A stretch of 64,000 bases of DNA from Fulvimarina endophytica (GCF_003403015.1 NZ_QURL01000005.1:124001-188000), one strand, 5' to 3'; positions 1 to 8,442 are shown, counted from the first letter of the stretch. Made by a program: numbers and translations. The notes: generated by a model not told the origin, from the sequence alone.

Positions 1-1735
1 TGCGCGCCTGCCAGGCCCCGCCGCCGAGCTTGTCGAGGGTCGCCTCCGTCCCCTCTCCGCCATAGCGCGAGAGAAGTTCGATGTTCTCGACCGGCAGGAA
101 CAGGCGGTCGTCGTTGGCGTAGCGCAGTTCGAGACAGTCGTGCGGCGCGCCGGCCGCCTCGATCTGCTGGAGACCGACGAAGCGGCCGATGCCATGATCC
201 ACGTGGACGACGATATCGCCTTCGTCGAGACCCGAGACCTCCGAGATGAAATCCGAGCCGCGCCGCTTGCGCTTGGACCGGCGCACGAGCCGGTCGCCCA
301 GAATGTCCTGTTCGCCGACGACGACCATGTCATCAGTCTGGAACCCGGCCTCGATGCCGATGACGGCCGTCAGCACGAAGTTCTTGGGCGCCTCGCGGGC
401 CTGCTTGAGGTTCGCGACCGGCTTGATCTGGCCGAGACCGTGCTCTTCCAGAACCTGGGTCATGCGATCGCGCGATCCGTCGGTCCAGGCCGCGAGGATC
501 ACGCGCTTGCCGTTCGCCCGCTCGTTCGAGATGTGATCGACCGCCGCCTTGAAGACATTGGCATTCTCCGACTGGCGCTCGGATGCGAAGTTGCGGCCGC
601 GGACCACGTCGAGATTGAAGACCTCCCGCGCGCTCGTCCCCGCCACCGCATAGGCCGACAAGCGGATCGGGTCCACGATTGCGAGCGCGCCCGACAACTC
701 GTCCGGCGTCAGGTAGAGTTCGGATGGCTCGACGGGATTGTAGACGATCGTCTCGGCGCTCTTGCCGGCATTCTCGCCGCTCGTGCGCTTGCGAGCGGCG
801 TAGTGGTCCTCGATCGTCTCACGCCGCTCGGCGACGCTTTCGAGCGCCAGGTGATCGAGGACGAAGGGAAACCCCTCGCAATAGTCGAAGAGCGTATCGA
901 GCGTCTCGTAGAAGAACGGAAGCCAATGCTCCATGCCGGCGAAGCGCCGCCCGTCGGAGATGGAGGCATAGAGCGCGTCCGAGGGAAGGGCCGCGCCGAA
1001 GCGCTTCACGTAATTGGTCCGGAAACGGCTGATCGTCTCCTTGGTAAGCGACACCTCGGAGACCGGAGCGAGTTCGAAGCTCTTGCGCTGCTCGGTCGTG
1101 CGCTGTGTCGCCGGATCGAAGGCACGGATCGTCTCCAGCGTATCGCCGAAGAAATCGAGGCGGACCGGCTCCTCCTCGCCGGGTGCGAAGAGATCGAGAA
1201 TGCCGCCGCGCACGGCGAATTCACCGCGTTCGCGCACCGTCGCCACCCGCTCGAAGCCGCCGCGCGACAGAGCCTCGACGATATCGTCCATCCTGATGCG
1301 CCCGCCGGCCTCGGCACGGATCGCTTCTTTGGCGAGGACGTCGGCGGGCGGCATCTTCTGGAGCAGCGCGTTCGCCGTCGTCAGGATCAGAGCGCGATGG
1401 GGGTTCCGGCGCAATGCGTTGAGAGAGGCCATGGCCGACAGACGCCGGGCCGCGGCTTCTCCGGAGGGGCCGACACGGTCATAGGGCAGGCAATCCCATG
1501 CCGGCAGCGTGAGAACGGGCAGATCGGGCTGCACGAACCGGAGCGCTTCCTCCACCTCCGAGATCCGCGAGCCGTCGCGCATGACGAAGATGACGGGCTT
1601 CTTCCTGTCGCCCTGACCGCCGCGCTCGCGGGCGATGTCGGCGAGCAGGAACGCCTCGTAGCCATCGAGCACATGACCGATTTCGATACCGCCGCCCTTC
1701 TTGAGGGCACGCTTCAGTTTGTCGTCAATGGCCAT
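1..1735 (-). CDS. mfd: Transcription-repair coupling factor Mfd, N-terminal half (gene runs off the left edge)
   Basis: Mfd is an ATP-dependent translocase that removes RNA polymerase stalled at DNA lesions and recruits UvrA for nucleotide excision repair. Reading the minus strand from ATG at 1735 gives an open frame to the window edge, about 578 residues. It begins MAIDDKLKRALKKGGG and contains the UvrB-homology segment (PAWDCLPYDRVGP near residue 80). It ends in the RNA polymerase-interaction region (DIVVHVDHGIGRFVG, then the CarD-like ENIELLSRY). The translocase motor domain lies outside the window. The gene follows sdhE on the same strand after 172 bp, a pairing common in this order. No strong Shine-Dalgarno precedes the ATG, so the exact start is less certain than the identity. 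Confidence 0.93.
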   Translation of the reverse strand, partial: MAIDDKLKRALKKGGGIEIGHVLDGYEAFLLADIARERGGQGDRKKPVIFVMRDGSRISEVEEALRFVQPDLPVLTLPAWDCLPYDRVGPSGEAAARRLSAMASLNALRRNPHRALILTTANALLQKMPPADVLAKEAIRAEAGGRIRMDDIVEALSRGGFERVATVRERGEFAVRGGILDLFAPGEEEPVRLDFFGDTLETIRAFDPATQRTTEQRKSFELAPVSEVSLTKETISRFRTNYVKRFGAALPSDALYASISDGRRFAGMEHWLPFFYETLDTLFDYCEGFPFVLDHLALESVAERRETIEDHYAARKRTSGENAGKSAETIVYNPVEPSELYLTPDELSGALAIVDPIRLSAYAVAGTSAREVFNLDVVRGRNFASERQSENANVFKAAVDHISNERANGKRVILAAWTDGSRDRMTQVLEEHGLGQIKPVANLKQAREAPKNFVLTAVIGIEAGFQTDDMVVVGEQDILGDRLVRRSKRKRRGSDFISEVSGLDEGDIVVHVDHGIGRFVGLQQIEAAGAPHDCLELRYANDDRLFLPVENIELLSRYGGEGTEATLDKLGGGAWQAR

Positions 1736-1907
1736 CGTGTCGTCTTGTCTAGGAAGCTGAATTCGTGATCGGTTGCTGATGCCGCGTCGGCGACGCCCGA
1801 TCAACCCGATATAGGGCTCGGCGGAGCTTCCTGCGAAGGGCCTGCGCCCCGCGCGCCGTGAAAACGATCATCGATCCGAGCTCACTTGGCTCGACAGGAC
1901 CGCCGGC

Positions 1908-2228
1908 TCAGGCGCCCTTCTCGGCACTCGTCAGCGCCTCGATGTCGAAGTCCGTGTAGAATGCCTTGATACGGCGGAAGACAGGCGTGTCGTAATTGCC
2001 GGGAACCTGTGCCGCTCCCGAAACCCATTTGAAGATTTCCGGGTCCGGCGCCAGCATCAGCTCCTCGTAGATCGCCATCTCGTCGTCATCGAGATCGGCG
2101 ATCTCCGCATCGGCAAAGCGCCCGAAGACGAGATCCATCTCGCGCGTGCCCCGATGCCAGGATCTGAACAGGGCTTTCTTGCGCCGGGTGTCGAGATCGG
2201 CGGACGTGCGTCGGCTGCCGGTTTTCAT
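1908..2228 (-). CDS. sdhE: FAD assembly factor SdhE (succinate dehydrogenase assembly factor 2 family)
   Basis: Small cytosolic factor (106 aa) of the DUF339/SdhE family, which promotes covalent attachment of FAD to the flavoprotein subunit of succinate dehydrogenase and related enzymes. The family signature RGTRE lies at residues 26-30 (E. coli-type RGxxE), followed by the MDLVFGRFAD segment. A basic N-terminal extension precedes it. Length fits the family (about 90-110 aa). It is transcribed toward mfd with a 172 bp gap. The usual upstream partner recG is absent: the next gene upstream (2480) is divergent. The start at 2228 is the only ATG giving the full family domain. Confidence 0.9.
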   Translation of the reverse strand: MKTGSRRTSADLDTRRKKALFRSWHRGTREMDLVFGRFADAEIADLDDDEMAIYEELMLAPDPEIFKWVSGAAQVPGNYDTPVFRRIKAFYTDFDIEALTSAEKGA

Positions 2229-2479
2229 CGCAAGGGACCTTCGTTCTGGGGACGGGCGGCAGAGTGCCGCTCGCTGCGGGACGGGTATGCCGGCGATTTA
2301 ACATCCACCTCCGCGGCTTTCAATTTTTGGGCGATCCCTGCGGATCGAAGCCGGTTCCCGAAGCCCTTGCCTCTGACCCGTTTCGTCGCAGCACTTTGAC
2401 TTTCCCGAAAGCCCCCGCAAGTGCCCCACCGAAGCCGTGCGACGGATAGCCTCGCACCAAGTCAATCGAAGGACGATCC

Positions 2480-2704
2480 ATGCCGAACGACAATGCCGTC
2501 ATGGCCCGGCGCCGCGAAATGGCGACCGAGCACCTCCTCTTCAAGACGATGGAATATGTCGAGCAGCGCCATCCCGGTCTCCTCGATATGCTCGAACAGA
2601 GTCTCGATCATCTGGGCGATCCGGCCGAGGACGAGACCAAGGACGACAAGGCGGTGCAGGAGATCGCCCGCCGCATGATCGAAGGCGCGCGGCGCGAGAT
2701 CTGA
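2480..2704 (+). CDS. Small hypothetical protein (74 aa), conserved-looking
   Basis: I do not recognise a named family. The ATG at 2480 is preceded by a good Shine-Dalgarno (GAAGGA, about 6 nt spacing), which supports translation. The product is 74 aa, acidic in the middle (PAEDETKDDK) and basic at both ends, with no cysteine, signal peptide or membrane segment. It looks like a short, mostly helical cytosolic protein. It stands alone, divergent from sdhE and 222 bp upstream of the alcohol dehydrogenase-like gene. An in-frame ATG at 2501 could give a slightly shorter product. Function unknown. Confidence 0.6.
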   Translation: MPNDNAVMARRREMATEHLLFKTMEYVEQRHPGLLDMLEQSLDHLGDPAEDETKDDKAVQEIARRMIEGARREI

Positions 2705-2926
2705 CGCTATTTCGACGATCGGCGGCCTGCCTTAGAGCCGGCCGCCGATCGTCACCGACACATCCGGTGCCCTGCGCCTGCCGCCAGGATTTCCCGGCCC
2801 TCACCACGGTCCTGGCCGACGCTCGGTTCGCCCGGATCAGGCGGACCTCTTGCGGGTTGGTCTTTTCGAACGGACCGACAGGTCCAGTTTCCGGCCGGAC
2901 GAGACATCGATACGAGGAGCTTCACC

Positions 2927-3964
2927 ATGCGTGCCATCGGCTACAGCACGTCCCTGCCCATCGAGGACGAACACGCGCTCGAGGACATCCAGCGTCCGGA
3001 TCCGGATATTTCCGGCATCGGACCGCGCGACCTCATCGTCGAGGTGAAGGCCGTTTCGGTGAACCCCGTCGACACCAAGGTCCGCCGCCGCGCGGGACCG
3101 GAGGGTGGCGAGACCCACAAGGTGCTGGGATATGACGCATCGGGCATCGTCAGGCATGTCGGTTCGGAAGTCGCATTGTTCGAGCCCGGAGACGAGGTCT
3201 TTTATGCGGGCGCGATCGGACGGCCGGGCACTAACAGCGAGCTGCACGTGGTCGACGAGCGGATCGTCGGAACCAAGCCGCGCACCCTCTCCCACACCGA
3301 AGCCGCCGCTTTGCCGCTGACGACGATCACGGCATGGGAGCTCCTGTTCGACGGCATGAAGGTCCCGCCCCGCCCCGTCGACGCGGACGCATCGAAGGGT
3401 GAGACCCTTCTCGTCATCGGCGGCGCCGGCGGCGTCGGATCGATCCTGGTCCAGATCGCGAAGACCCTCACCCATCTGACCGTCGTCGCGACCGCATCGC
3501 GGGACGAGACGCGCGACTGGTGCAAGGCGATGGGCGCCGATCACGTCATCGACCATCACGGGGACATGAAGGCGCAACTCGACGCCCTCGGACTGAGCCC
3601 GCGTTATGTCGCGTCCCTGACCGCGACCGGCGACAATTTCGAAACCATCGCCGATCTCATCGCCCCGCGCGGCGTCATCGCCATGATCGACGATCCGGGA
3701 CAGATCGACGTCTCGCAACTGAAGACCAAGGCCCTCACCCTGCACTGGGAGTTCATGTTCACCCGCCCGGCCTTCGAGACCGAGGACATGATCGAGCAGC
3801 ACCGCCTTCTCAGCCGGATCGGCGATCTCGTGGACGACGGCATCATCCGGACGACCTACAATCACGACGGCGGGTCGATCGACGCCGCCAATCTGCGAAA
3901 GGCGCACGCCCTGCAGGAAAGCGGGAAGGCCATCGGCAAGACCGTCCTCACCGGGTTCAGCTGA
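2927..3964 (+). CDS. Zinc-binding alcohol dehydrogenase family protein (MDR superfamily, quinone oxidoreductase-like)
   Basis: A 345 aa medium-chain dehydrogenase/reductase. The GroES-like N-terminal domain contains VKAVSVNPVDTKVR (about residues 42-55), typical of the quinone-oxidoreductase-like branch. The Rossmann NAD(P)H site is VIGGAGGVGSILVQIAK (about 164-180). The canonical catalytic-zinc Cys/His set of true alcohol dehydrogenases is not evident, so despite the family name it is probably a zinc-independent NADPH reductase of enones or quinones. The substrate cannot be read from sequence. A good Shine-Dalgarno (GAGGAG) precedes the ATG. It is a single gene followed by a 15-bp hairpin before rsmI. 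Confidence 0.85.
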   Translation: MRAIGYSTSLPIEDEHALEDIQRPDPDISGIGPRDLIVEVKAVSVNPVDTKVRRRAGPEGGETHKVLGYDASGIVRHVGSEVALFEPGDEVFYAGAIGRPGTNSELHVVDERIVGTKPRTLSHTEAAALPLTTITAWELLFDGMKVPPRPVDADASKGETLLVIGGAGGVGSILVQIAKTLTHLTVVATASRDETRDWCKAMGADHVIDHHGDMKAQLDALGLSPRYVASLTATGDNFETIADLIAPRGVIAMIDDPGQIDVSQLKTKALTLHWEFMFTRPAFETEDMIEQHRLLSRIGDLVDDGIIRTTYNHDGGSIDAANLRKAHALQESGKAIGKTVLTGFS

Positions 3965-4027
3965 ATCAGGATGGGGAAAGGCGAACACCGGTTTTCCGCT
4001 CTCATTCCCCAGAACGGAGTATCCAAC

Positions 4028-4060
4028 GCGATGGCATCCGATCGGATCGGATGCCATCGC
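4028..4060. terminator. Perfect 15-bp stem hairpin between the dehydrogenase gene and rsmI
   Basis: Arms at 4028-4042 and 4046-4060 are exactly complementary (15 bp) with a 3-nt CGG loop. It lies 64 nt after the dehydrogenase stop codon and 60 nt before the rsmI start. No T-run follows on either strand, so it is not a textbook intrinsic terminator. A 3'-end stabiliser, a Rho-assisted terminator or a transcript-processing site is more likely. Confidence 0.55.
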
Positions 4061-4119
4061 GCTCCCGGATCGGCCCCGGCGAACTGGCCTTGAATCGCAC
4101 CTCTGTGTAAGCGTTGGGC

Positions 4120-5019
4120 ATGACCGAACCCAGCCATTCCCGACGCTATCTTCTCAACGGCATCAACCGCGATGCGCCGCGTCCCGAACCGGGTCTGTAT
4201 CTCGTTGCAACGCCGATCGGGCACCTCTCCGATATGAGCCTGCGCGGCCTCGATCTCATCGCGGGCGCCGACGTTCTGGCCTGCGAAGACACGCGTGTGA
4301 CCGGTAAGCTCCTGCAGCGCTTCGGCATCAAACGCCGGATGACGGCCTATCACGAGCATTCGGGCGAGGACGTCGCCCGAATGCTCGTCGAGGATATCGC
4401 GGCGGGCGGATCGCTGGCACTCGTTTCCGATGCCGGCACCCCCCTCGTCTCCGATCCCGGCTACGCGCTGGTGCGAACGGCAATCGAGGCTGGCGTGCCG
4501 GTCATCGCCGTTCCGGGCGCGTCCGCGATCCTCACCGCCCTCGCCGTCTCGGGCCTGCCGTCCGATGCCTTCTTCTTCGCCGGGTTCCTGCCTGCCAAGG
4601 AGAAAGCGCGGGCGGACCGGCTGCAGGCGCTCGTGCGGGTTCCGGGCACACTCATCTTCTACGAGGCGCCGCATCGCATCGCCGAAAGTCTCGTCGCCAT
4701 GGGCGAGCCGTTCGGCGAGCGGCCGGCGGCCGTCTGCCGCGAACTGACGAAGATGCACGAGACCGTCTATCGCGGAACGGTCCACGAACTTTCGAAGCGC
4801 TTCGGCGAGATGGATCAGGTCAAGGGGGAGATCGTCGTCTGCATCGGTCCTCCGGGCGAGGACGCGCCGCCTGCCGAAGAAGACGTGGAGACGATCCTCA
4901 TCGGCCTTCTCGCGGAGATGAAGCCGACAAAGGCCGCGCAGGAGGCGGCCCGGATGACCGGGCTCAATCGCCGCGATCTCTATAGCCGCGCCCTCGATCT
5001 GAAGGGCCGGTTGCCGTGA
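4120..5019 (+). CDS. rsmI: 16S rRNA (cytidine(1402)-2'-O)-methyltransferase RsmI
   Basis: SAM-dependent methyltransferase of the tetrapyrrole-methylase fold that adds the ribose methyl to C1402 in the decoding centre of 16S rRNA. The product is 299 aa from the ATG at 4120. A TTG two codons upstream (4114) is possible but has no better ribosome binding site. Visible motifs are [13 protein letters not shown] near the N-terminus, [23 protein letters not shown] and VPGASA, all diagnostic of the RsmI family. The stop overlaps the yraN start by 4 nt (GTGA), implying translational coupling. The rsmI-yraN pair is common in Proteobacteria. Confidence 0.95.
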   Translation: MTEPSHSRRYLLNGINRDAPRPEPGLYLVATPIGHLSDMSLRGLDLIAGADVLACEDTRVTGKLLQRFGIKRRMTAYHEHSGEDVARMLVEDIAAGGSLALVSDAGTPLVSDPGYALVRTAIEAGVPVIAVPGASAILTALAVSGLPSDAFFFAGFLPAKEKARADRLQALVRVPGTLIFYEAPHRIAESLVAMGEPFGERPAAVCRELTKMHETVYRGTVHELSKRFGEMDQVKGEIVVCIGPPGEDAPPAEEDVETILIGLLAEMKPTKAAQEAARMTGLNRRDLYSRALDLKGRLP

Positions 5020-5405
5020 GCCGAGGACCGAATGGCGGGAAGCAAGGCGCCGAGCGCCGGGCACGCTGGCGACGCGGACATATTGCCGAATATCGGGCCG
5101 CCCTCGCGCTCGTGGCGAAGGGCTACCGGATTCTGGCGATGCGGTACAAGGTGAAGAGCGGCGAGGCCGACATCATCGCCCGCCGAGGGGATCTCGTCGC
5201 GATCGTCGAGGTCAAGGCGCGCCGGTCGATCGAGGAGGCCATGGACGCCGTCAATCCGGCGTCCCAGCGGCGGATCGAGAACGCGGCCGATCACTGGCTG
5301 CGGCGCCAGAAGGATCATGCGGCTCTCAGCCTGCGCTTCGATATCGTCGCGGTCCTTCCCTGGCGCTGGCCGAGGCATGTGGAAAACGCCTGGGCTGGCC
5401 GATAG
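5016..5405 (+). CDS. yraN: YraN family protein (UPF0102, predicted endonuclease-like fold)
   Basis: A 129 aa protein of the UPF0102/YraN family. It has the restriction-endonuclease-like core [21 protein letters not shown] (about residues 48-68, quoted here as the E-D...EVK pattern), matching the PD-(D/E)xK nuclease fold. Its physiological role is unsettled. It uses a GTG start overlapping the rsmI stop by 4 nt, so it is translated from the rsmI message. The N-terminus is very basic ([14 protein letters not shown]). A 10-bp hairpin spans its stop codon. It converges on the DUF1150 gene. Confidence 0.9.
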   Translation: MSRGPNGGKQGAERRARWRRGHIAEYRAALALVAKGYRILAMRYKVKSGEADIIARRGDLVAIVEVKARRSIEEAMDAVNPASQRRIENAADHWLRRQKDHAALSLRFDIVAVLPWRWPRHVENAWAGR

Positions 5406-5418
5406 GTCTCGGCCAGCC
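5393..5418. terminator. 10-bp hairpin spanning the yraN stop codon, between convergent genes
   Basis: Arms at 5393-5402 and 5409-5418 are perfectly complementary, with a 6-nt loop that contains the yraN TAG stop. It sits between the convergent yraN and DUF1150 genes and could act on both transcripts. No T-run follows on either strand. Confidence 0.5.
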
Positions 5419-5436
5419 GGCGGTTCTCAGCGTCGA

Positions 5437-5691
5437 TCAGTGGAGGCTCACCGTCTCGAGGCTGTTCTGGCTTGCGCTCTGCAGGATCGAGCCCGGATCG
5501 TCGGAGACGGCGAGCGGCGTTCCGTCGGCGCCGAACAGCGCCCAGATATCGAGGCCGGGCTGGATCTGATCGCCGACCGGAAAGCGCTGGATGATCTCGT
5601 CGGACGACATCCGCCGCATATAGGCGATGTGTCCCTCGCCGAGATTTGCAAGATCGGTCTCGGTCATGTGGTTCGTCGAAACTTCAGTCAT
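5437..5691 (-). CDS. DUF1150 family protein
   Basis: An 84 aa protein starting at the ATG at 5691, just behind a strong Shine-Dalgarno (GAGGAGA, about 6 nt). It matches the DUF1150 pattern: HIAYMRRMSSDEIIQRFP in the first half and WALFGADGTPLAVSDD in the second. No catalytic residues, signal peptide or membrane segment are seen. In Hyphomicrobiales this family typically follows an Hsp20 gene, as here (38 bp gap, same strand), so a role linked to the small heat-shock protein or stress is an inference from context only. Confidence 0.85.
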   Translation of the reverse strand: MTEVSTNHMTETDLANLGEGHIAYMRRMSSDEIIQRFPVGDQIQPGLDIWALFGADGTPLAVSDDPGSILQSASQNSLETVSLH

Positions 5692-5729
5692 AGTCGTCTC
5701 CTCGTAAGGCAAACGGAGTTCGCGTCGTT

Positions 5730-6161
5730 TCAATCTTCGAGCGCGATCTCGATCCGTCTGACGATCCGTTCGGGTTCGGGCTTCGCCAGATCGATGGAAA
5801 GGAGGCCGTTCTTCAGTTGAGCGCCGATGATCTCCATTCCATCGGCGAGCAGAAACCCCTTCTGAAACTGCCGCGCTGCAATACCACGGTGAAGATAGAC
5901 CCTCTCGCCCTCCTCGGCCTGACGACCCCGGATGATGAGCTGGTTTTCTTCGGTCACCACCTCGAGATCTTCCGGCCTGAAACCGGCGACTGCGAGCGTA
6001 ATACGGATCAACTGAACATAACCTGAAGCGGCAGAGGCTTCGATCCGTTCGATATTGTAGGGCGGGTAGCCATCTCCTCCCTTGGCGAACCGTTCGAGCG
6101 TGCGCTCGATTCCGTCGAAGCCGAGAAGCAGAGGGCTGGAAAACAGGGGGGTCCGGCTCAT
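5730..6161 (-). CDS. Hsp20/IbpA family small heat-shock protein
   Basis: ATP-independent holdase chaperone with an alpha-crystallin domain, 143 aa from the ATG at 6161. The N-terminal MSRTPLFSSPLLLGFDGIERTL and PPYNIERI are typical of the rhizobial IbpA-like class. The alpha-crystallin core contains IRITLAVAGFRPEDLEV and ENQLIIRGRQ. Near the end is LKNGLLSIDL, the conserved GxLxIxL-type segment, and a short acidic tail follows. A GTG further upstream (6203) would add 14 residues not expected in the family. It forms a pair with the DUF1150 gene downstream. A heat-shock-type promoter is plausible upstream (6236-6264). Confidence 0.93.
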   Translation of the reverse strand: MSRTPLFSSPLLLGFDGIERTLERFAKGGDGYPPYNIERIEASAASGYVQLIRITLAVAGFRPEDLEVVTEENQLIIRGRQAEEGERVYLHRGIAARQFQKGFLLADGMEIIGAQLKNGLLSIDLAKPEPERIVRRIEIALED

Positions 6162-6235
6162 GGTTTGGGTAACTGGATCCTTCGTGAAGCGACCTGACGG
6201 CACCGGCCCTCAAAGGCACCGTTGCCGTCCTCCCC

Positions 6236-6264
6236 TATGTGGCGTCCTGAACCGGCGTTTTCAA
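6236..6264 (-). promoter_or_regulatory. Possible RpoH (sigma-32)-type promoter upstream of the Hsp20 gene
   Basis: On the minus strand, TTGAAA (6264-6259) is separated by 17 bp from CACATA (6241-6236), about 75 bp upstream of the Hsp20 start. This loosely resembles the alphaproteobacterial heat-shock promoter layout (CTTG, 17-18 bp, CYTAT-like -10). The match is partial and this is a weak call made mainly because of the gene downstream. Confidence 0.3.
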
Positions 6265-6365
6265 TCGAACCGCTCGTTCTCCACAATCGACTTCGCGCGT
6301 CCTCGAAACGGAACGCCGCACCCCTGATGGGAACGGCGTCACCGGGCACGCTGGCTCAAGCTCGT

Positions 6366-6878
6366 TCAGCCGACGGTGGATGCACCGGGCTTGAATTTGA
6401 GCGCGACGCCGTTGAGGCAGTGGCGCTTGCCGGTCGGCTTGGGGCCGTCGTCGAAGATATGGCCGAAGTGTCCGCCGCAGGTCGCGCAATGCACTTCCGT
6501 TCGCGGATAGATCAGGGCGTAATCGTTCGAGGTGCCGATCACGCTCGCGCTTAGCGGCGCGTAGAAGCTCGGCCAACCGGTTCCCGAATCGAACTTCGTC
6601 TCGGAGGAATAGACCGGGGTGTCACAGCCGGCACAGCTGTAGAGCCCGCTCTTCTTGTTGTCGTTGAGAGGGCTCGAGAACGGCGCCTCCGTTGCGTGAT
6701 CCCGCAGAACCGAGAACTGGGCGGGCGTCAGACGCTCCCGCCACTGGTCCGGCGTGAAGGAAACCGGGAACGCACCATCGGAGGCGGCGTTCGCGTCGTT
6801 GCGAAGATAGAATGCGCCGGCCGCAGCGCCGATCAGGGCCGTCGCGGAAGCGAGAAAGGTTCGTCTTGCCATCGGCAT
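6366..6878 (-). CDS. msrB: Peptide-methionine (R)-S-oxide reductase MsrB with twin-arginine signal
   Basis: Reduces methionine-R-sulfoxide in oxidised proteins. The product is 170 aa from the ATG at 6878, preceded by GGGAGA. The zinc-binding CxxC pairs are C82/C85 and C131/C134. The catalytic cysteine is C154 in RHCLNG. The substrate-binding GTGWPSFY is at 99-106. The N-terminus MPMARRTFLASATALIGAAAG carries a twin-arginine motif (RRTFLAS, residues 5-11) and a hydrophobic core, so the enzyme is probably exported folded by Tat to the periplasm. Most MsrB proteins are cytosolic. It is a single gene between Hsp20 and the fasciclin gene on the same strand. Confidence 0.94.
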   Translation of the reverse strand: MPMARRTFLASATALIGAAAGAFYLRNDANAASDGAFPVSFTPDQWRERLTPAQFSVLRDHATEAPFSSPLNDNKKSGLYSCAGCDTPVYSSETKFDSGTGWPSFYAPLSASVIGTSNDYALIYPRTEVHCATCGGHFGHIFDDGPKPTGKRHCLNGVALKFKPGASTVG

Positions 6879-7095
6879 GAAGGTTCTCCCAAAGGCTGTC
6901 ACCGGTACGCGGATCGCGCCGCCGATCATATGTCTTCGAAAGGATATTCGGCGGACGCGGTCGAAAGGTTTCCAAGCTTACAGAGACTTCATGAAACCCG
7001 CGAGCCCGCCAGCCTCCCCTCATCCGTAGCGTCTCCGAGAGAAGACCGATTTGAGCGTCGACGAGCGGGCTGAGACAAGGGACCGTGCGAGGCCC

Positions 7096-7743
7096 TTATT
7101 CCGGCATCAGAACCGTATCGATGACATGGACCATGCCGTTCGACTGGGCCACGTCGGACTGGACGACGCTCGCCTTCTCGCCCCGGGCATCATCCAGAAC
7201 GAGTGTTCCGTTCTCGCTCGTCAACGTCAGGGATTCGCCTTCGATCGTCATCACGGAGTGTGAGCCGCCATCCTCTGCCACGGCCTTCAGGGCATCTTCG
7301 AGCGTCATGTCGGCAGGAAGGACGTGGTAGGTCACGATCGCCGAAAGCTTCTGCTTGTGCTCCGGCCTCAGGAGATCATCGACGGCACCCTCGGGAAGCT
7401 TCTCGAACGCGGCGTTGTTCGGTGCGAAGACGGTGAAGGGTCCGGCGCCGGCGAGGGTCTTGTCGAGCTCGGCAGCCTTGATGGCCGCGACCAGCGTCGA
7501 CATGTCCGAGGCCTTCGACAGGTTGACGACGATGTCCTCGCGCGGATCCATCTCGGCGCCGCCGACCATGGGCATTTCGCCCGGCATCGTGTTGCTGCCG
7601 GATTCGCCAGTGGAGCCCGCCTGCGAACTCTCCTCTCCCTGCTTCGCACTGCCGTCCTGCGAGGGCACTTCGGCCTGGGCGAAGGCTGCGCCCGCCGCAA
7701 ACAGGGATGCAAGTGCAGTGGTCCGCAGGATGGTCTTCAGCAT
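7096..7743 (-). CDS. Exported fasciclin (FAS1) domain protein
   Basis: A 215 aa secreted protein. A Sec signal peptide (MLKTILRTTALASLFAAGAAFAQA) is followed by a Ser/Gly/Glu-rich linker (about residues 25-65) and one FAS1 domain. The hallmark H1 segment is GPFTVFAPNNAAFEKLP, and the YHVLP segment lies about 40 residues later. The end is NGMVHVIDTVLMP, the classical FAS1 C-terminus (VIDxVLxP). FAS1 domains are adhesion or matrix-binding modules. The specific ligand is unknown. The start at 7743 follows AAGGAT. Larger upstream extensions in the same frame lack the signal-peptide start and are not credible. Confidence 0.9.
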   Translation of the reverse strand: MLKTILRTTALASLFAAGAAFAQAEVPSQDGSAKQGEESSQAGSTGESGSNTMPGEMPMVGGAEMDPREDIVVNLSKASDMSTLVAAIKAAELDKTLAGAGPFTVFAPNNAAFEKLPEGAVDDLLRPEHKQKLSAIVTYHVLPADMTLEDALKAVAEDGGSHSVMTIEGESLTLTSENGTLVLDDARGEKASVVQSDVAQSNGMVHVIDTVLMPE

Positions 7744-7946
7744 CGTTCGATCCTTTTCGCTCTGCCGGCCGCGAGGCGCGACCGTACGACATCGGCGCCG
7801 GAGAGGACCGGCATGACCTGATGGTGAGACGCTTGGATCGCCAATTGGTTTCGCGACTGCACGTCGCTCATGAAGTGTTGATCGAGCGAGAGGCATGGAT
7901 GGCGCACCTTCCACGCGCTCCAAGAAAGACGAGTGCCGGCCCTTCG

Positions 7947-8378
7947 TCAGCCGTCTTCGACGCGGCCTCGCATCGCCTTGATCGCCCCGCGCCCCTTCTT
8001 GGCCTGCAATCGCCTTTCCACGGCACCGCGCGAGGGCCGGGTCTTCTTGCGCGGCGGTGGTGGCGGCTTCAGGGCCTCCAGCACGAGCTCGCGCAGGCGC
8101 GCGCGCGCGTCCTCGCGATTGCGCTCCTGATGTCTGAAGCGCGAGGCATCGATGAGGATCTCCCCCTCCTTCGTCGCCCGCCGTCCCGCAAGCTTGATCA
8201 GGCGGCGCTTGGCGTCCGCCGAAATCGCGCCGGACCGTTCGGCATAGAAGCGAAGCTGGACCGCCGTCGCGACCTTGTTGACGTTCTGCCCACCCGGCCC
8301 TCCAGCCGTGACGAACTGCTCGGACAACTCGTAGTCCGGGATCGTGATGCGGTGGGTGATGACGAGTGGATCGGGCAT
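7947..8378 (-). CDS. arfB: Alternative ribosome-rescue factor ArfB (YaeJ family peptidyl-tRNA hydrolase)
   Basis: Releases nascent chains from ribosomes stalled on non-stop messages, as a backup to tmRNA. The product is 143 aa. The catalytic GGQ is at residues 29-31 within GGPGGQNVNK. The C-terminal third is a proline stretch followed by a strongly basic tail (RKKTRPSRGAVERRLQAKK), the part that enters the empty mRNA channel in this family. The length and lack of a codon-recognition domain separate it from RF1/RF2. It is a single gene, transcribed in the same direction as pckA upstream but separated from it by the pckA terminator. Confidence 0.94.
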   Translation of the reverse strand: MPDPLVITHRITIPDYELSEQFVTAGGPGGQNVNKVATAVQLRFYAERSGAISADAKRRLIKLAGRRATKEGEILIDASRFRHQERNREDARARLRELVLEALKPPPPPRKKTRPSRGAVERRLQAKKGRGAIKAMRGRVEDG

Positions 8379-8442
8379 CCGTGCCTCAGGTCGCGAGTGG
8401 CTCGGTGCCCGTCATACAGGATGAAGCCGGCCCGCACGAACC

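Noticed and set aside
140..1768. 542-codon open frame on the plus strand at the left edge
   Set aside because: It is antisense to mfd, whose protein is clearly recognisable on the minus strand.
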